The notes: generated by a model from the sequence alone, not told the origin. 64,000 nucleotides of DNA from Bacillus safensis FO-36b (GCF_000691165.1 NZ_ASJD01000011.1:1-64000), one strand, 5' to 3'; counted from the first letter of the stretch, positions 9,007 through 18,009 are shown. Made by a program: numbers and translations.

Positions 9007-9035
9007 ATGATATTCTTGTATAGTTCTTGTGTCAA
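9007..9035 (-). promoter_or_regulatory. SigA promoter of dtpT
   Basis: On the minus strand: TTGACA, 17 nt, TATCAT; the -35 is perfect. The expected start lies about 30 bp upstream of the dtpT ATG. Confidence 0.75.
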
Positions 9036-9231
9036 TATAAAACTATTCTAAAACAGGAAAATGTTAGTTCAATAGGCGTAAAGACTCAAAAAATTAAAAA
9101 ATTCATTGAAGTAAAAATTATCGGAAAGTTATTCCTGAAGAATTTATTTAAAATTTGAAGCAATGTACAAGCAAACCTTTGACACATGCATAGGATGACG
9201 AGAGAACATGTGTGAAAAGGAGTGATTTAGG

Positions 9232-11019
9232 TTGGGGGAATTGAATGAAGCTGATCTAAAAAAACCTGTTGTCAATGTACTAGATTTTGGCGTAATTGCT
9301 GATGGGAAAACGGATTGTACAGCTAAGATTAATGAATGTTTAGAATGGACAAAAGCACAGGGGTATTCCCATGTCTGGCTGCCGAGCGGCACGTATTTAA
9401 TCGATGCGGTGTACAGAGGTGATTCATTTTTTCCTTTTCGAGGTGCGGGTATACGGGTGCCAAGTCATATATGCATTGAGATGGCGTCAGACGCTGTAAT
9501 AAAGGTAAAACCAAATGATTCATGGGGGTATGCAGCCTTTTATATAGGAAAGGTTCAGCATGTGACCATCCGAGGCGGGCGTATTGAAGGGGATCGTCAT
9601 GAGCATGTATACAAGCTGCTCCCCGCTGAACGAAGAACCCATGAATGGGGCTTTGGGATATGTATTGAAGGTGCCTCACATGTGGAGGTGAATCATGTCC
9701 AAATAAAAAATTGTACGGGAGACGGCATCATTGTCAGTCCCCATGGTTTATTGACAGAGGGTGAACCTTACTCTCCTGCTTCATCTATTGATATTTCTGG
9801 CTGCACCATCACAGATTCGAGACGAAACAATATTTCGATTACAGGCTGTGATGGGGTTATTGTGGAGGACTGTCTCTTGGAAAGAGCAGGAGTAAATGGG
9901 GTCGAGCCAAGAATGGGTATTGATATTGAAGGCTATGGAGAAAATGCCGTTAATATGGAGGAGCCTTTGAATATTCAGATTCGCAACAACATCGTCAGAG
10001 GAGGTGCTGCAAGCTCCATCTATAACTTTAACGGCTATGGTGTGATCATTGAAGGCAATCATACAGATAGCAGTATCTCCTATGGCTTCTCCACCGAAAC
10101 GATCATTGCCAACAATTTGATTCGTGCAGTAGGAGGAGGTGTGACAAAAGCAGGGATTACGAGCTTAGGCGTCTCACTTGGCCAAACGGAAAACAATGTG
10201 ATGATTATTGGCAATATGATTGAGGGGTTTGAAAAAGGAATTGATGTGAGAGGAGACAGCGTTCACATTACAGGCAATAAGATTAGTCTTTTTGAAGATG
10301 CGGCTGTGTCCGTTTATATGGCGAATCGTATTCTAATAGAAGGAAACCATATTGAATCAGGAACGAATACCGGAAAAAGAAGCGCCTCGCTGCGTATCTA
10401 TCAATCGGATAGTGTCGTCTTTTCAAACAATACGGTCTACTCTGTTATCGATGCGGCCGTGGTGAGAGGAACGAATATTCTCATCCAGCACAATCAATTC
10501 AAAGAATTCAGCAGAGGAATCTGGGTGCAGGAAGGGGAAGCTGGGCTCAACGGCAACCACTTTATTCAAGAAGGACACCCGGAGCTAGATTCTTCGTATA
10601 CGATCAGTGTCACAGGAAATGCAAAGGCTTTCATCTGGCAAAATCGCTTTAAGCACTATCAAAACTACGCTGTATACAGCAGCACGACGGGGGCATTGGA
10701 AATTAAAGATAATTCCTTTGAAGAAACATCCTTATATGTGGTGATGTATATTAAAAATGGTTCACCACAAATTGGAGATAACCGTTTCTATTTAAATCGA
10801 TCGATTGGACAGCCGACGGCGATCTTTATTGACCAGGCCGCCTCAGCCCGTGTGCTGCGCAATAACATCATCAATATTTCTCCTCAAAAAGCAATTGCCG
10901 TCCGCACCGCCAATTCCACTCATTCTGTCATCGCTCACAACATGCTGGAGCGTAGTCAACTGGTGACACATACCACAGACAGGCTCATCGGAAATATTGA
11001 GATTGATACACCGTCATGA
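9232..11019 (+). CDS. Right-handed parallel beta-helix protein (pectate lyase superfamily, PF12708-like)
   Basis: A 595-residue protein. Residues about 12-70 have the N-terminal pattern of the Pectate_lyase_3 family (VNVLDFGVIADGKTD...WLPSGTYLI). From about residue 100 to the end are many short strands with regular Asn/Gly turns (IxGNxI, IxxNxF), the sign of a long right-handed beta-helix. Similar folds occur in pectin and levan-type lyases, epimerases and phage tail spikes, so the substrate cannot be named. There is no signal peptide, which is odd for a polysaccharide-acting enzyme. The start is TTG at 9232, with AAAGGAG 9 bases upstream. It stands alone; in B. subtilis I know no counterpart at this locus, so it may be acquired. 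Confidence 0.8.
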   Translation: MGELNEADLKKPVVNVLDFGVIADGKTDCTAKINECLEWTKAQGYSHVWLPSGTYLIDAVYRGDSFFPFRGAGIRVPSHICIEMASDAVIKVKPNDSWGYAAFYIGKVQHVTIRGGRIEGDRHEHVYKLLPAERRTHEWGFGICIEGASHVEVNHVQIKNCTGDGIIVSPHGLLTEGEPYSPASSIDISGCTITDSRRNNISITGCDGVIVEDCLLERAGVNGVEPRMGIDIEGYGENAVNMEEPLNIQIRNNIVRGGAASSIYNFNGYGVIIEGNHTDSSISYGFSTETIIANNLIRAVGGGVTKAGITSLGVSLGQTENNVMIIGNMIEGFEKGIDVRGDSVHITGNKISLFEDAAVSVYMANRILIEGNHIESGTNTGKRSASLRIYQSDSVVFSNNTVYSVIDAAVVRGTNILIQHNQFKEFSRGIWVQEGEAGLNGNHFIQEGHPELDSSYTISVTGNAKAFIWQNRFKHYQNYAVYSSTTGALEIKDNSFEETSLYVVMYIKNGSPQIGDNRFYLNRSIGQPTAIFIDQAASARVLRNNIINISPQKAIAVRTANSTHSVIAHNMLERSQLVTHTTDRLIGNIEIDTPS

Positions 11020-11057
11020 GTGTTTGAAATCCCTTATTTTGGAGGTTCAGAAGGCGG

Positions 11058-11086
11058 TTGACAATCCTGTAAAAAGGGCATATAGT
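11058..11086 (+). promoter_or_regulatory. SigA promoter of the yxe-type operon
   Basis: TTGACA at 11058-11063, a 17-nt spacer, TATAGT at 11081-11086: nearly consensus. The predicted start is near 11093, leaving a 120-nt leader before the GTG of the first gene. In B. subtilis the yxe operon belongs to the CymR (cysteine) regulon; I do not see an unambiguous CymR box. Confidence 0.75.
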
Positions 11087-11129
11087 AATAATTATTTTTC
11101 ATTTTTCGCAACATTTGCCCTTTTTTTTA
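11071..11129 (+). terminator. Terminator-like inverted repeat overlapping the yxe promoter
   Basis: AAAAAGGGCA at 11071-11080 pairs with TGCCCTTTTT at 11117-11126, followed by a longer T-run. The 36-nt loop is large. It could end the upstream beta-helix transcript; its left arm is part of the promoter spacer. Confidence 0.45.
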
Positions 11130-11157
11130 TTAATAAAACCGATTAATTCAATCAGAA

Positions 11158-11190
11158 AAATGTATCTAAGGACTTCGGTTTGATACATTT
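11158..11190 (+). other. Leader hairpin before yxeK
   Basis: A perfect 9-bp stem AAATGTATC / GATACATTT with a 15-nt loop in the 5' leader, ending about 10 nt before the Shine-Dalgarno at 11200. No T-run follows, so it is not a terminator. It may affect translation or mRNA stability. Confidence 0.5.
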
Positions 11191-11215
11191 AGGATATAGA
11201 AAGGATGAAGAACAA

Positions 11216-12541
11216 GTGTCACAGCCGAAAAGGAAGCTCAAGCTAGGCGTATTCATCGCAGGAACTGGACATCACGTTGCCTCTTGGAGACATCCGAATG
11301 CAGTACCAGACGCAGCCATGAATCTAGATTATTTTAAACAATTAGCGAAAAAGGCAGAGGAAGGAAAGCTGGATTTGCTCTTTTTAGCCGACAGTTTATC
11401 CATTAATCAAACCTCTCATCCGAACGTATTAACAAGATTTGAACCGCTCACGCTACTTTCATCTATTGCTGAGTCTACTTCAACCATTGGTTTAGCAGCA
11501 ACAGCTTCCACTACATACAGTGAGCCTTTCCATATTGCAAGGCAGTTTGCTTCCCTTGATCATTTATCAGGCGGAAGAGCGGCATGGAATGTGGTCACAT
11601 CTTCTATTGAAGAAACAGCGAAAAATTTTAGCGGAGAAGAGCATTTAGCACACCATAAACGATATGAGCGGGCAGAAGAGTTCGTCGAGGTCGTCAAAGG
11701 TCTCTGGGATTCTTGGGAGGAAGACGCCCTTGTCAGAAACAAGGAAACGGGAGAATTCTTCGAATCTAGTAAGCTTCATGAGCTCCAGCACAAAGGTGAG
11801 TTCTTCTCAGTAAGAGGTCCTCTCAACGTATCACGCACGCCGCAAGGGCAGCCCGTGATCATTCAAGCAGGATCTTCTGAAGATGGCCAAAAGCTTGCAG
11901 CAAAAACAGCAGAGCTCATTTTCACTGCACAAAACGATCTCGATAAAGCGAAGGAATTTTATCAAAGCTTGAAGGGGAAAGTAGAGGCTGCTGGCCGTGC
12001 TAGAGAGGACGTCAGCATCATGCCGGGTATCTTTCCAATCATTGCTGATACAGAGGAAGAAGCCCAAGCGAAATATGAAGAATTACAGGAGCTGATTGTT
12101 CCTGAGATTGGACTGAGCATTCTGCAAAATTACTTAGGCGGGATTGATCTGTCTCAGTATCCTTTAGACGGACCGCTTCCAGAGATTGATCCGAGCACGT
12201 CAAATGCGGTGAAAAGCCGTTTTGATCTCGTGATGAATATGGCGAGAAAGGATAACCTGACCATTCGCCAGCTTTATCAATCGGTTGCCGGCTCACGCGG
12301 TCATAATATTTTCATTGGAACGCCGCAGCAGCTGGCAGATGTGATGGAAACATGGCTTCGTGAAGAAGCAGCAGACGGCTTTAATGTCATGCCGCCGCTC
12401 TTGCCAGAAGGGCTGGATGTGTTCGTAGACCGCGTCGTCCCAATCCTTCAGGAGCGAGGCTTATTCAAAACCGATTACACAGGACAAACCTTACGAGAAA
12501 ATCTTGGATTAACAGAGCCAAAAAATCGCTACACGACATAA
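11216..12541 (+). CDS. yxeK: FMN-dependent monooxygenase, NtaA/SnaA/DszA family (YxeK type)
   Basis: A bacterial-luciferase-fold monooxygenase of about 441 residues that uses reduced flavin to attack a C-S or C-N bond. The family patterns AGTGHHVASWRHP near residue 15, FLADS near 65 and the GRAAWNVVTS core near 125 are clear. In B. subtilis, YxeK acts in breakdown of S-(2-succino)cysteine, oxidising the N-acetylated compound so that N-acetylcysteine is released. The start is GTG at 11216, behind AAAGGA; the longer frame from TTG 11180 begins inside a leader hairpin and is rejected. It is the first of seven same-strand genes ordered as in the B. subtilis yxe operon. Confidence 0.88.
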   Translation: MSQPKRKLKLGVFIAGTGHHVASWRHPNAVPDAAMNLDYFKQLAKKAEEGKLDLLFLADSLSINQTSHPNVLTRFEPLTLLSSIAESTSTIGLAATASTTYSEPFHIARQFASLDHLSGGRAAWNVVTSSIEETAKNFSGEEHLAHHKRYERAEEFVEVVKGLWDSWEEDALVRNKETGEFFESSKLHELQHKGEFFSVRGPLNVSRTPQGQPVIIQAGSSEDGQKLAAKTAELIFTAQNDLDKAKEFYQSLKGKVEAAGRAREDVSIMPGIFPIIADTEEEAQAKYEELQELIVPEIGLSILQNYLGGIDLSQYPLDGPLPEIDPSTSNAVKSRFDLVMNMARKDNLTIRQLYQSVAGSRGHNIFIGTPQQLADVMETWLREEAADGFNVMPPLLPEGLDVFVDRVVPILQERGLFKTDYTGQTLRENLGLTEPKNRYTT

Positions 12542-12558
12542 GGGTGAGGTGACTAACG

Positions 12559-13062
12559 TTGGGATACACGTTTCGTCTGGCAACAGAGGCAGATATAGAG
12601 GCGCTGCTTGAACTGACAACAAGAGCATACGAGCCAATTCGTGAGCTAGGCATCCAGTTCCAAGCAGCACATGCCGATTTCGCTCTCGTTCAGAAAAATG
12701 TACAAAAGAATCTTTGCTATGTGATGGAAGAAAACGGAGAGCTTCTATCCACCTTATCACTCCGTATGCCTTGGGGAGAGCAGCCAGGACCGTTCGGCGT
12801 CCCTCATATCTGGTGGTTTGCCTCAGAACCAGCCGCCAAAAAAGGCACAGGCTCAGCCTTGCTGGAATGGGTGGAAACCGAAGTGCTAAGGGATACACTG
12901 AAGGTGCCGTACGTGTCGCTCGGTACAGCTGATAAGCATCCATGGCTGATAGAGATGTATGAGCGTAAAGGCTATGTCAGAGCAGGAGAAAAAGATTTAG
13001 GCAAAGGTCATATCACGGTTTATTTCAAAAAACAATTAAGATCAGATATCACACAACCATAA
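12559..13062 (+). CDS. yxeL: GNAT N-acetyltransferase (YxeL type)
   Basis: A 167-residue acetyltransferase of the GNAT fold. The acetyl-CoA loop region lies near residues 93-105 (AAKKGTGSALLEWVE), followed by a C-terminal ERKGYVRAGEKD segment. In the B. subtilis pathway, YxeL N-acetylates S-(2-succino)cysteine before oxidation. The start is TTG at 12559 with GTGAGGTGA just upstream; it follows yxeK by 17 bp. Substrate assignment comes from operon context, since GNAT sequences alone do not show specificity. Confidence 0.85.
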   Translation: MGYTFRLATEADIEALLELTTRAYEPIRELGIQFQAAHADFALVQKNVQKNLCYVMEENGELLSTLSLRMPWGEQPGPFGVPHIWWFASEPAAKKGTGSALLEWVETEVLRDTLKVPYVSLGTADKHPWLIEMYERKGYVRAGEKDLGKGHITVYFKKQLRSDITQP

Positions 13063-13083
13063 GAGGAAGAAGGGTTTACAAAC

Positions 13084-13875
13084 ATGAAAAACAAAAAGTG
13101 GCTAGTCGTTCTATTTGCAGCAATGCTGGCAGTTTTAGCAGCTTGCGGCGGCAATCAGAGTGAAGGCAAAGACGAAAAAGTGTTAAAAGTAGGCGCTACA
13201 GGACAAAGCTATCCGTTTGCTTATAAAGACAATGGCAAGCTTGTCGGATTCGATGTTGAAGTAACAGAAGCCATTGCGAAAAAGCTTGGCTACAAACTAG
13301 ACTGGCAGCTGAGTGAATTCAGCGGACTGATGGGACAGCTGACGTCTGGTAAGCTCGATACAGTGTCAAACCAAGTTGCCATCACAGACGAGCGTAAACA
13401 AACATTTAACTTTACAGATACGTACGCTTACGCAGGAACACAAATCATCGTGAAAAAAGACAACAACGACATCAAAGGTCTTGACGATTTAAAAGGAAAA
13501 ACAGTGGCGGCGGTTCTTGGCTCTAACCATGCTAAAAACTTAGAGAGCAAAGACCCGGACAAGAAAATTAAGATTAAAACATATGAAACGCAAGACGGCG
13601 TATTAAATGAAGTGGCAAATGGCCGCGTAGATGCTTATGTCAACGGACGAAGTGTATTACTTGCTCAAATTGAAAAAACAGGTCTGCCGCTGAAAATCGT
13701 AGGCAACCCAATTGTATATGAAGAAGTAGGCTACCCATTTGCGAAAGATAAAAAGCATGACAAACTAAGAGAAGAATTTAACAAAGCCATCAAAGAATTA
13801 AGAGAAGACGGGACACTTAAGAAATTGTCTGAGAAATACTTCAAAGACGATGTCACAGTGCCAATTAAAAAATAA
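13084..13875 (+). CDS. yxeM: Amino-acid-type ABC transporter binding lipoprotein (YxeM type)
   Basis: A 263-residue SBP_bac_3 protein exported as a lipoprotein: hydrophobic signal and lipobox LAAC with Cys21. The mature part has the periplasmic-binding pattern GATGQSYPFAYKDNGKLVGFDVEV and later SNQVAITDERKQTF. Binding proteins of this group take amino acids; from the operon context the ligand is probably S-succino-cysteine or a related thioether amino acid. The ATG at 13084 follows GAGGAAGAAGGG. Next come the permease (24 bp later) and ATPase genes. Confidence 0.88.
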   Translation: MKNKKWLVVLFAAMLAVLAACGGNQSEGKDEKVLKVGATGQSYPFAYKDNGKLVGFDVEVTEAIAKKLGYKLDWQLSEFSGLMGQLTSGKLDTVSNQVAITDERKQTFNFTDTYAYAGTQIIVKKDNNDIKGLDDLKGKTVAAVLGSNHAKNLESKDPDKKIKIKTYETQDGVLNEVANGRVDAYVNGRSVLLAQIEKTGLPLKIVGNPIVYEEVGYPFAKDKKHDKLREEFNKAIKELREDGTLKKLSEKYFKDDVTVPIKK

Positions 13876-13899
13876 AGACAGCGGCGGTGAAGAGCAGAC

Positions 13900-14574
13900 A
13901 TGAACAAAATTGATTGGCAGTATATGGTGACGGTGTTTCCGACATTGCTTCAATACTTGCCGATAACGATCTTCATGGCGATTGTCTCCATGGTATTTGC
14001 CATTATTATTGGTGTGGTATTCGCTCTCATTACGAAAAACCGGATACCTGTTTTATACCAATTTGCCAAGCTGTATATTTCTTTCTTCAGAGCGGTTCCA
14101 ACCTTGGTTCAGCTCTTTCTCATTTATTTTGGTCTCCCGCAGCTATTCCCTGCGATGACCTCAATGGATGCTTTAACAGCGGTCATTATCGGATTAAGTA
14201 TTAAAAACTCAGCATACTTAGCAGAAATTTTCAGAGCGGCTCTGAACTCAGTGGATGAAGGGCAGCTTGAGGCATGCTTATCTGTCGGTATGACAAGATG
14301 GCAGTCTTACATTAGAATTATTTTCCCGCAGGCCATCAGAAATGCAATTCCAGCGACGGGGAATACCTTTATCGGTCTTTTAAAAGAAACATCTCTTGCC
14401 TTTACGATTGGTGTGGCAGAAATGTTTGCACAAGGGAAGATGATTGCATCGGCGAACTATAAATACTTTGAAACCTATTTAGCCGTAGGGATCGTGTATT
14501 GGGTGATGACGATCATTTATAGCTTCCTGCAGGACCTGTTTGAACGAAAAATCAGCAAACCTTACCGGAATTAA
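13900..14574 (+). CDS. yxeN: Amino-acid-type ABC transporter permease (YxeN type)
   Basis: A 224-residue permease of the HisMQ/GlnP class with about five transmembrane helices. The coupling loop is near residues 120-160 (LEACLSVGMTRWQSY...IFPQAIRNAIPATGN). It sits between the binding protein and ATPase genes and so forms the membrane channel of the same importer, likely as a homodimer because no second permease gene is present. The ATG at 13900 has a GGCGGTGAAGAG-type site. Confidence 0.88.
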   Translation: MNKIDWQYMVTVFPTLLQYLPITIFMAIVSMVFAIIIGVVFALITKNRIPVLYQFAKLYISFFRAVPTLVQLFLIYFGLPQLFPAMTSMDALTAVIIGLSIKNSAYLAEIFRAALNSVDEGQLEACLSVGMTRWQSYIRIIFPQAIRNAIPATGNTFIGLLKETSLAFTIGVAEMFAQGKMIASANYKYFETYLAVGIVYWVMTIIYSFLQDLFERKISKPYRN

Positions 14575-14586
14575 GGAGGTGTGGAC

Positions 14587-15333
14587 ATGATCAAGCTCAC
14601 CAATTTGAAGAAATCATTCGGCGACCTTGTCGTCTTAGACGGAATCAATCTCGACGTGAAAAAAGGGCAGGTTGTGGCCATTATCGGACCTTCTGGCTCC
14701 GGTAAATCCACTTTGCTGCGCTGTTTAAATTTATTAGAAACGCCTGATGAAGGCACGATTGAAATTGGCGATGCGAGGCTCGATGCGTCCAAATATTCAC
14801 GTAAAGAAGCCCATCACCTGCGTCAACAAACGGCCATGGTGTTTCAAAACTATAATTTATTTAAAAACAAGACAGCACTGCAAAACATAACAGAATCATT
14901 GCTTGTGACGAAAAAAATGACGAAGCAGCAGGCGAATGAAATCGGTATGAAACTGCTGAAGCAGGTAGGGTTAGAACAAAAGGCTGACAGCTATCCAGTC
15001 ACGTTATCTGGCGGACAGCAGCAGCGAATTGGGATTGCCCGCGCGTTAGCGGTTGATCCACATGCGATTTTGCTGGATGAACCAACGTCTGCGCTTGACC
15101 CAGAGCTTGTCTCAGGTGTGCTTCAAGTCATTAAATCCATTGCGATCCAAGAAACAACGATGATCATCGTCACACATGAAATGGCGTTTGCAAGAGAAGT
15201 GGCAGACCATGTGATTTTCATGGCGGATGGTCATATTATCGAGCAGGGGACGCCAACTGAGCTATTTGATGAAACGAAGAATGAACGGACGAAACGATTT
15301 ATCCAAAAAGAAGCAGCGGCTGAAGAAGCATAA
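14587..15333 (+). CDS. yxeO: Amino-acid-type ABC transporter ATP-binding protein (YxeO type)
   Basis: A 248-residue ABC ATPase with Walker A GPSGSGKS, signature LSGGQQQRI, Walker B AILLDEP and switch His in VTHEM. It completes the importer encoded by the two preceding genes. I place the start at ATG 14587, as AAGGAGGT ends at 14580 with ideal spacing, rather than the in-frame GTG at 14581. It is 12 bp after the permease stop, consistent with one operon. Confidence 0.9.
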   Translation: MIKLTNLKKSFGDLVVLDGINLDVKKGQVVAIIGPSGSGKSTLLRCLNLLETPDEGTIEIGDARLDASKYSRKEAHHLRQQTAMVFQNYNLFKNKTALQNITESLLVTKKMTKQQANEIGMKLLKQVGLEQKADSYPVTLSGGQQQRIGIARALAVDPHAILLDEPTSALDPELVSGVLQVIKSIAIQETTMIIVTHEMAFAREVADHVIFMADGHIIEQGTPTELFDETKNERTKRFIQKEAAAEEA

Positions 15334-15367
15334 GCTGCTTTTTATTCTTTAGAGGGGTGAGTGTCTA

Positions 15368-16525
15368 GTGAAATCAATAGGAAATGAAGATTTAAACAAA
15401 CGTTTGATTCATATTCGCCGAGCGCTTCATGAGCATCCAGAGCTGGCGTTTGAAGAATATGAAACGACAAAGAAACTGCGCCGCTGGTTAGAAGAAGAAG
15501 GGATTACTGTGCTTGATATCCCGGCACTTCAAACAGGTGTTGTCTGTGAAATCAAGGGAGAACAAGAGGGACCGACGATTGCTCTGAGAGCCGATATTGA
15601 TGCACTTCCGATTGAAGAGGCATCTGGCGAACCATTTTCTTCAAAGGTACCGGGTAAAATGCATGCATGCGGTCATGATTTCCATACAGCTTCTATTTTT
15701 GGTTCGGCTCTTTTATTAAAAGAGCGGAAACACGAAATCAGAGGAACGGTCCGTATTTTGTTCCAGCCGGCTGAGGAAGTTGCTCAAGGGGCGAAACACG
15801 TCATAGAGGCAGGCGTTTTAGATGGAGTCGATGCAATTTTCGGTATGCACAACAAACCTGACCTGCCAGTTGGCACGATTGGCATTAGAGAAAAAGCATT
15901 GATGGCGAGTGTGGACCGGTTTGAAATCGATATTAAAGGAACGGGTGGCCACGCCGGTATTCCAAATCACACGGTAGACCCCATTGCCATCAGCGGGCAG
16001 ATCACAAGCGCCCTTCAGCAAATCGTCAGCCGCCGCATCAGCTCCTTGCATCATGCGGTTGTCAGTATCACACGCATCCAAGGCGGTACATCATGGAATG
16101 TCATACCCGACCGTGTTGAGATGGAAGGAACCGTTCGGACGTTTGAGCCTGAAGTAAGAGCGATGATTCCGGAGCTTATGAAACAAATCGTCAGCGGGAT
16201 TGCAGAAGGTTTTGGAGCAGAGGCTGAAGTGAGATGGCATCCTTATTTGCCTTCTGTCATGAATGATGAGCGTCTGACAAAGGTGGTTGAAGAAACGGCT
16301 GGCTCGCTTGACTTACATGTTGTGCAGGCAGAGCAGTCACCGGGCGGAGAAGATTTTGCTCTTTATCAAGAACGCATTCCAGGATTTTTTGTATGGATGG
16401 GGACTAGTGGAACGAGGGAGTGGCATCACCCTGCGTTTACATTAAATGAAGACGCACTTCCAGTTTCCGCTGCCTTCTTTGCTGAGCTTGCCGTTCGGGC
16501 ATTGGAGTCTCGATCATGGAATTAA
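15368..16525 (+). CDS. yxeP: M20-family amidohydrolase / N-acetyl-cysteine deacetylase (YxeP type)
   Basis: A 385-residue M20D metallopeptidase-like amidohydrolase. Metal ligands are visible in MHACGHDFHTA near residue 98, PAEEVAQGAKHVIEAG near residue 138 and GGEDFALYQ near residue 330. YxeP in B. subtilis removes the acetyl group from N-acetylcysteine, the last step that returns cysteine. The start is GTG at 15368 with GAGGGGTGAG upstream. Its end overlaps the next gene by 10 bp. Related enzymes hydrolyse indole-acetyl or hippuryl amides, but the operon favours the cysteine route. Confidence 0.87.
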   Translation: MKSIGNEDLNKRLIHIRRALHEHPELAFEEYETTKKLRRWLEEEGITVLDIPALQTGVVCEIKGEQEGPTIALRADIDALPIEEASGEPFSSKVPGKMHACGHDFHTASIFGSALLLKERKHEIRGTVRILFQPAEEVAQGAKHVIEAGVLDGVDAIFGMHNKPDLPVGTIGIREKALMASVDRFEIDIKGTGGHAGIPNHTVDPIAISGQITSALQQIVSRRISSLHHAVVSITRIQGGTSWNVIPDRVEMEGTVRTFEPEVRAMIPELMKQIVSGIAEGFGAEAEVRWHPYLPSVMNDERLTKVVEETAGSLDLHVVQAEQSPGGEDFALYQERIPGFFVWMGTSGTREWHHPAFTLNEDALPVSAAFFAELAVRALESRSWN

Positions 16526-17850
16526 CAAAACAACTGGCAGAAGCAGTGCTTTCTGCTGATCCGCTTCAAGATGAACGGGCCATTCAAATGGCGAGAAATG
16601 CACTGTTAGACGCTGCGGCATCAGCGCTTGCTGCGAAAGGGGATGAAGGGATTCAGAAGCTGATTCAGGTTGTTGAACAGGAAGGCGGAACCGCTCAGAT
16701 TCCTGTCATTGGACAAGGAAAGAAGGTGAGCCGCCAATCCGCAGCGATGCTGAACGGCTACCTCATCCATGCCCTTGATTATGATGATGTTCACTCAGAT
16801 GTGAGAGGACATCCGAGCGCGGTCATCATTCCAGCGCTGCTATCACAGCTGACAGACGGCAAAGGGTATGGCGAGCGGTTTTTAGCTGCCTACATCACAG
16901 GTGTTGAAGTGATGGCAAGACTTGGCGAATCGATCGGCAAGGCGCATTATGAGCGGGGCTGGCATAATACAGGAACACTCGGAGCCATTGCGGCAGTGTG
17001 TGCGATTGGTTATTTGAAACAGGTCACACGAGAAGAACTGATGAAAGCAATCGGCTTTGCCGGAGCGCAATCAGCCGGAATGCGGAAGCAATTTGGCTCT
17101 GATATGAAACCATTACAAGCCGGCTTAGCTGCTAAAACAGCCGTTTGGTCTATGGACTTAGCTTGTTCAGGTTTTGGCGGGAATGACTCGGTTCTTGATG
17201 GCGCACTTGGTTTCTTTTCACTCTATGGAGATCTGGAACTTGCGGAAAGCCGTTTACTAGAGGGCTATGGTTCTACATGGCGTATCGTTTCACCGGGGCT
17301 GTGGTTCAAAGTATATCCATTCTGCTCAGCAGCCCACCATGCAGCAGATGCGATCCAATCTTTAACGAAAGAGCGGGCTTTCTTGCCGGAGCAGGTGAAA
17401 CAGATCGATGTCATATTCCCGCCAGGCGGAGATGCAGCACTTATTGAGCAGACACCTTTGACTGGAGAAGAAGGACGTTTCAGTGTCGAATACGTCATCG
17501 CACTGGCAGTGTTTGGACAGACGCTTACGCTGGATGCCTTTACGAAAAAAACCATTCCATCAGACATGCGGACATGGATGAAGCGGGTAAGCAGAGGATA
17601 TGATCAAACGATTGTACCTCATTCCGATGCTGTTCCAAAAGGCCGCTTTACGATTGTGAAGCTCACCTTATCTGACGGCACCACCATCAGCAAACGTGTT
17701 GATGTTCCGCAGGGAGCACCCGGACACGCGCTATCGACAGATGATATCATGAAAAAATTAAACAGTGTGACAGACGATTCTCATGCCCAGCTTATGCGGC
17801 AGGCAGTAGAAGAGGGGAACGATTCTTCCTTTTTGCAGCTTTTGGTATGA
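16516..17850 (+). CDS. yxeQ: MmgE/PrpD family protein (YxeQ type)
   Basis: A 444-residue member of the MmgE/PrpD family, whose best-known member is 2-methylcitrate dehydratase. The N-terminal helical domain has the family block HALDYDDVHSDVRGHPSAVIIPALL near residues 74-98, and the mid-region has the conserved PFCSAAHHAADA motif. The chemical role in the yxe operon is not settled; a dehydratase or isomerase acting on a dicarboxylate moiety would fit the succinyl side product. It overlaps yxeP by 10 bp, is the last operon gene, and is followed by several hairpins. Confidence 0.85.
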   Translation: MELTKQLAEAVLSADPLQDERAIQMARNALLDAAASALAAKGDEGIQKLIQVVEQEGGTAQIPVIGQGKKVSRQSAAMLNGYLIHALDYDDVHSDVRGHPSAVIIPALLSQLTDGKGYGERFLAAYITGVEVMARLGESIGKAHYERGWHNTGTLGAIAAVCAIGYLKQVTREELMKAIGFAGAQSAGMRKQFGSDMKPLQAGLAAKTAVWSMDLACSGFGGNDSVLDGALGFFSLYGDLELAESRLLEGYGSTWRIVSPGLWFKVYPFCSAAHHAADAIQSLTKERAFLPEQVKQIDVIFPPGGDAALIEQTPLTGEEGRFSVEYVIALAVFGQTLTLDAFTKKTIPSDMRTWMKRVSRGYDQTIVPHSDAVPKGRFTIVKLTLSDGTTISKRVDVPQGAPGHALSTDDIMKKLNSVTDDSHAQLMRQAVEEGNDSSFLQLLV

Positions 17851-17858
17851 TCACGAAT

Positions 17859-17884
17859 GAGGCTCATCCATCGGGATGAGCCTC
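17859..17884 (+). other. Perfect hairpin after yxeQ
   Basis: An 11-bp perfect stem GAGGCTCATCC / GGATGAGCCTC around ATCG, 8 bp after the yxeQ stop. No T-run follows, so termination is uncertain. A near-copy occurs at 18058. Confidence 0.7.
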
Positions 17885-18002
17885 AGCGTGTAGACAAACC
17901 CTCGCATTCGTTGTCAGTCCGCGTGCCGGTGCTCACGAATGTTTCATTCGCTCCGCTCCGGTACTCGTCCATCCTAGACTGCAAAGGTTTTCTATCACGC
18001 TG
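17884..18002. repeat. Putative dispersed intergenic repeat bounded by inverted CAGCGTG / CACGCTG
   Basis: A stretch of about 119 bp, richer in GC than its surroundings, starts with CAGCGTGTAGACAAACC and ends with TTTTCTATCACGCTG, so its ends are inverted repeats. Inside is a hairpin CGAATG-TTT-CATTCG at 17936-17950. No reading frame is evident. The form fits a non-autonomous intergenic repeat; copy number cannot be judged from this window. Confidence 0.45.
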
Positions 18003-18009
18003 AAAAGAA

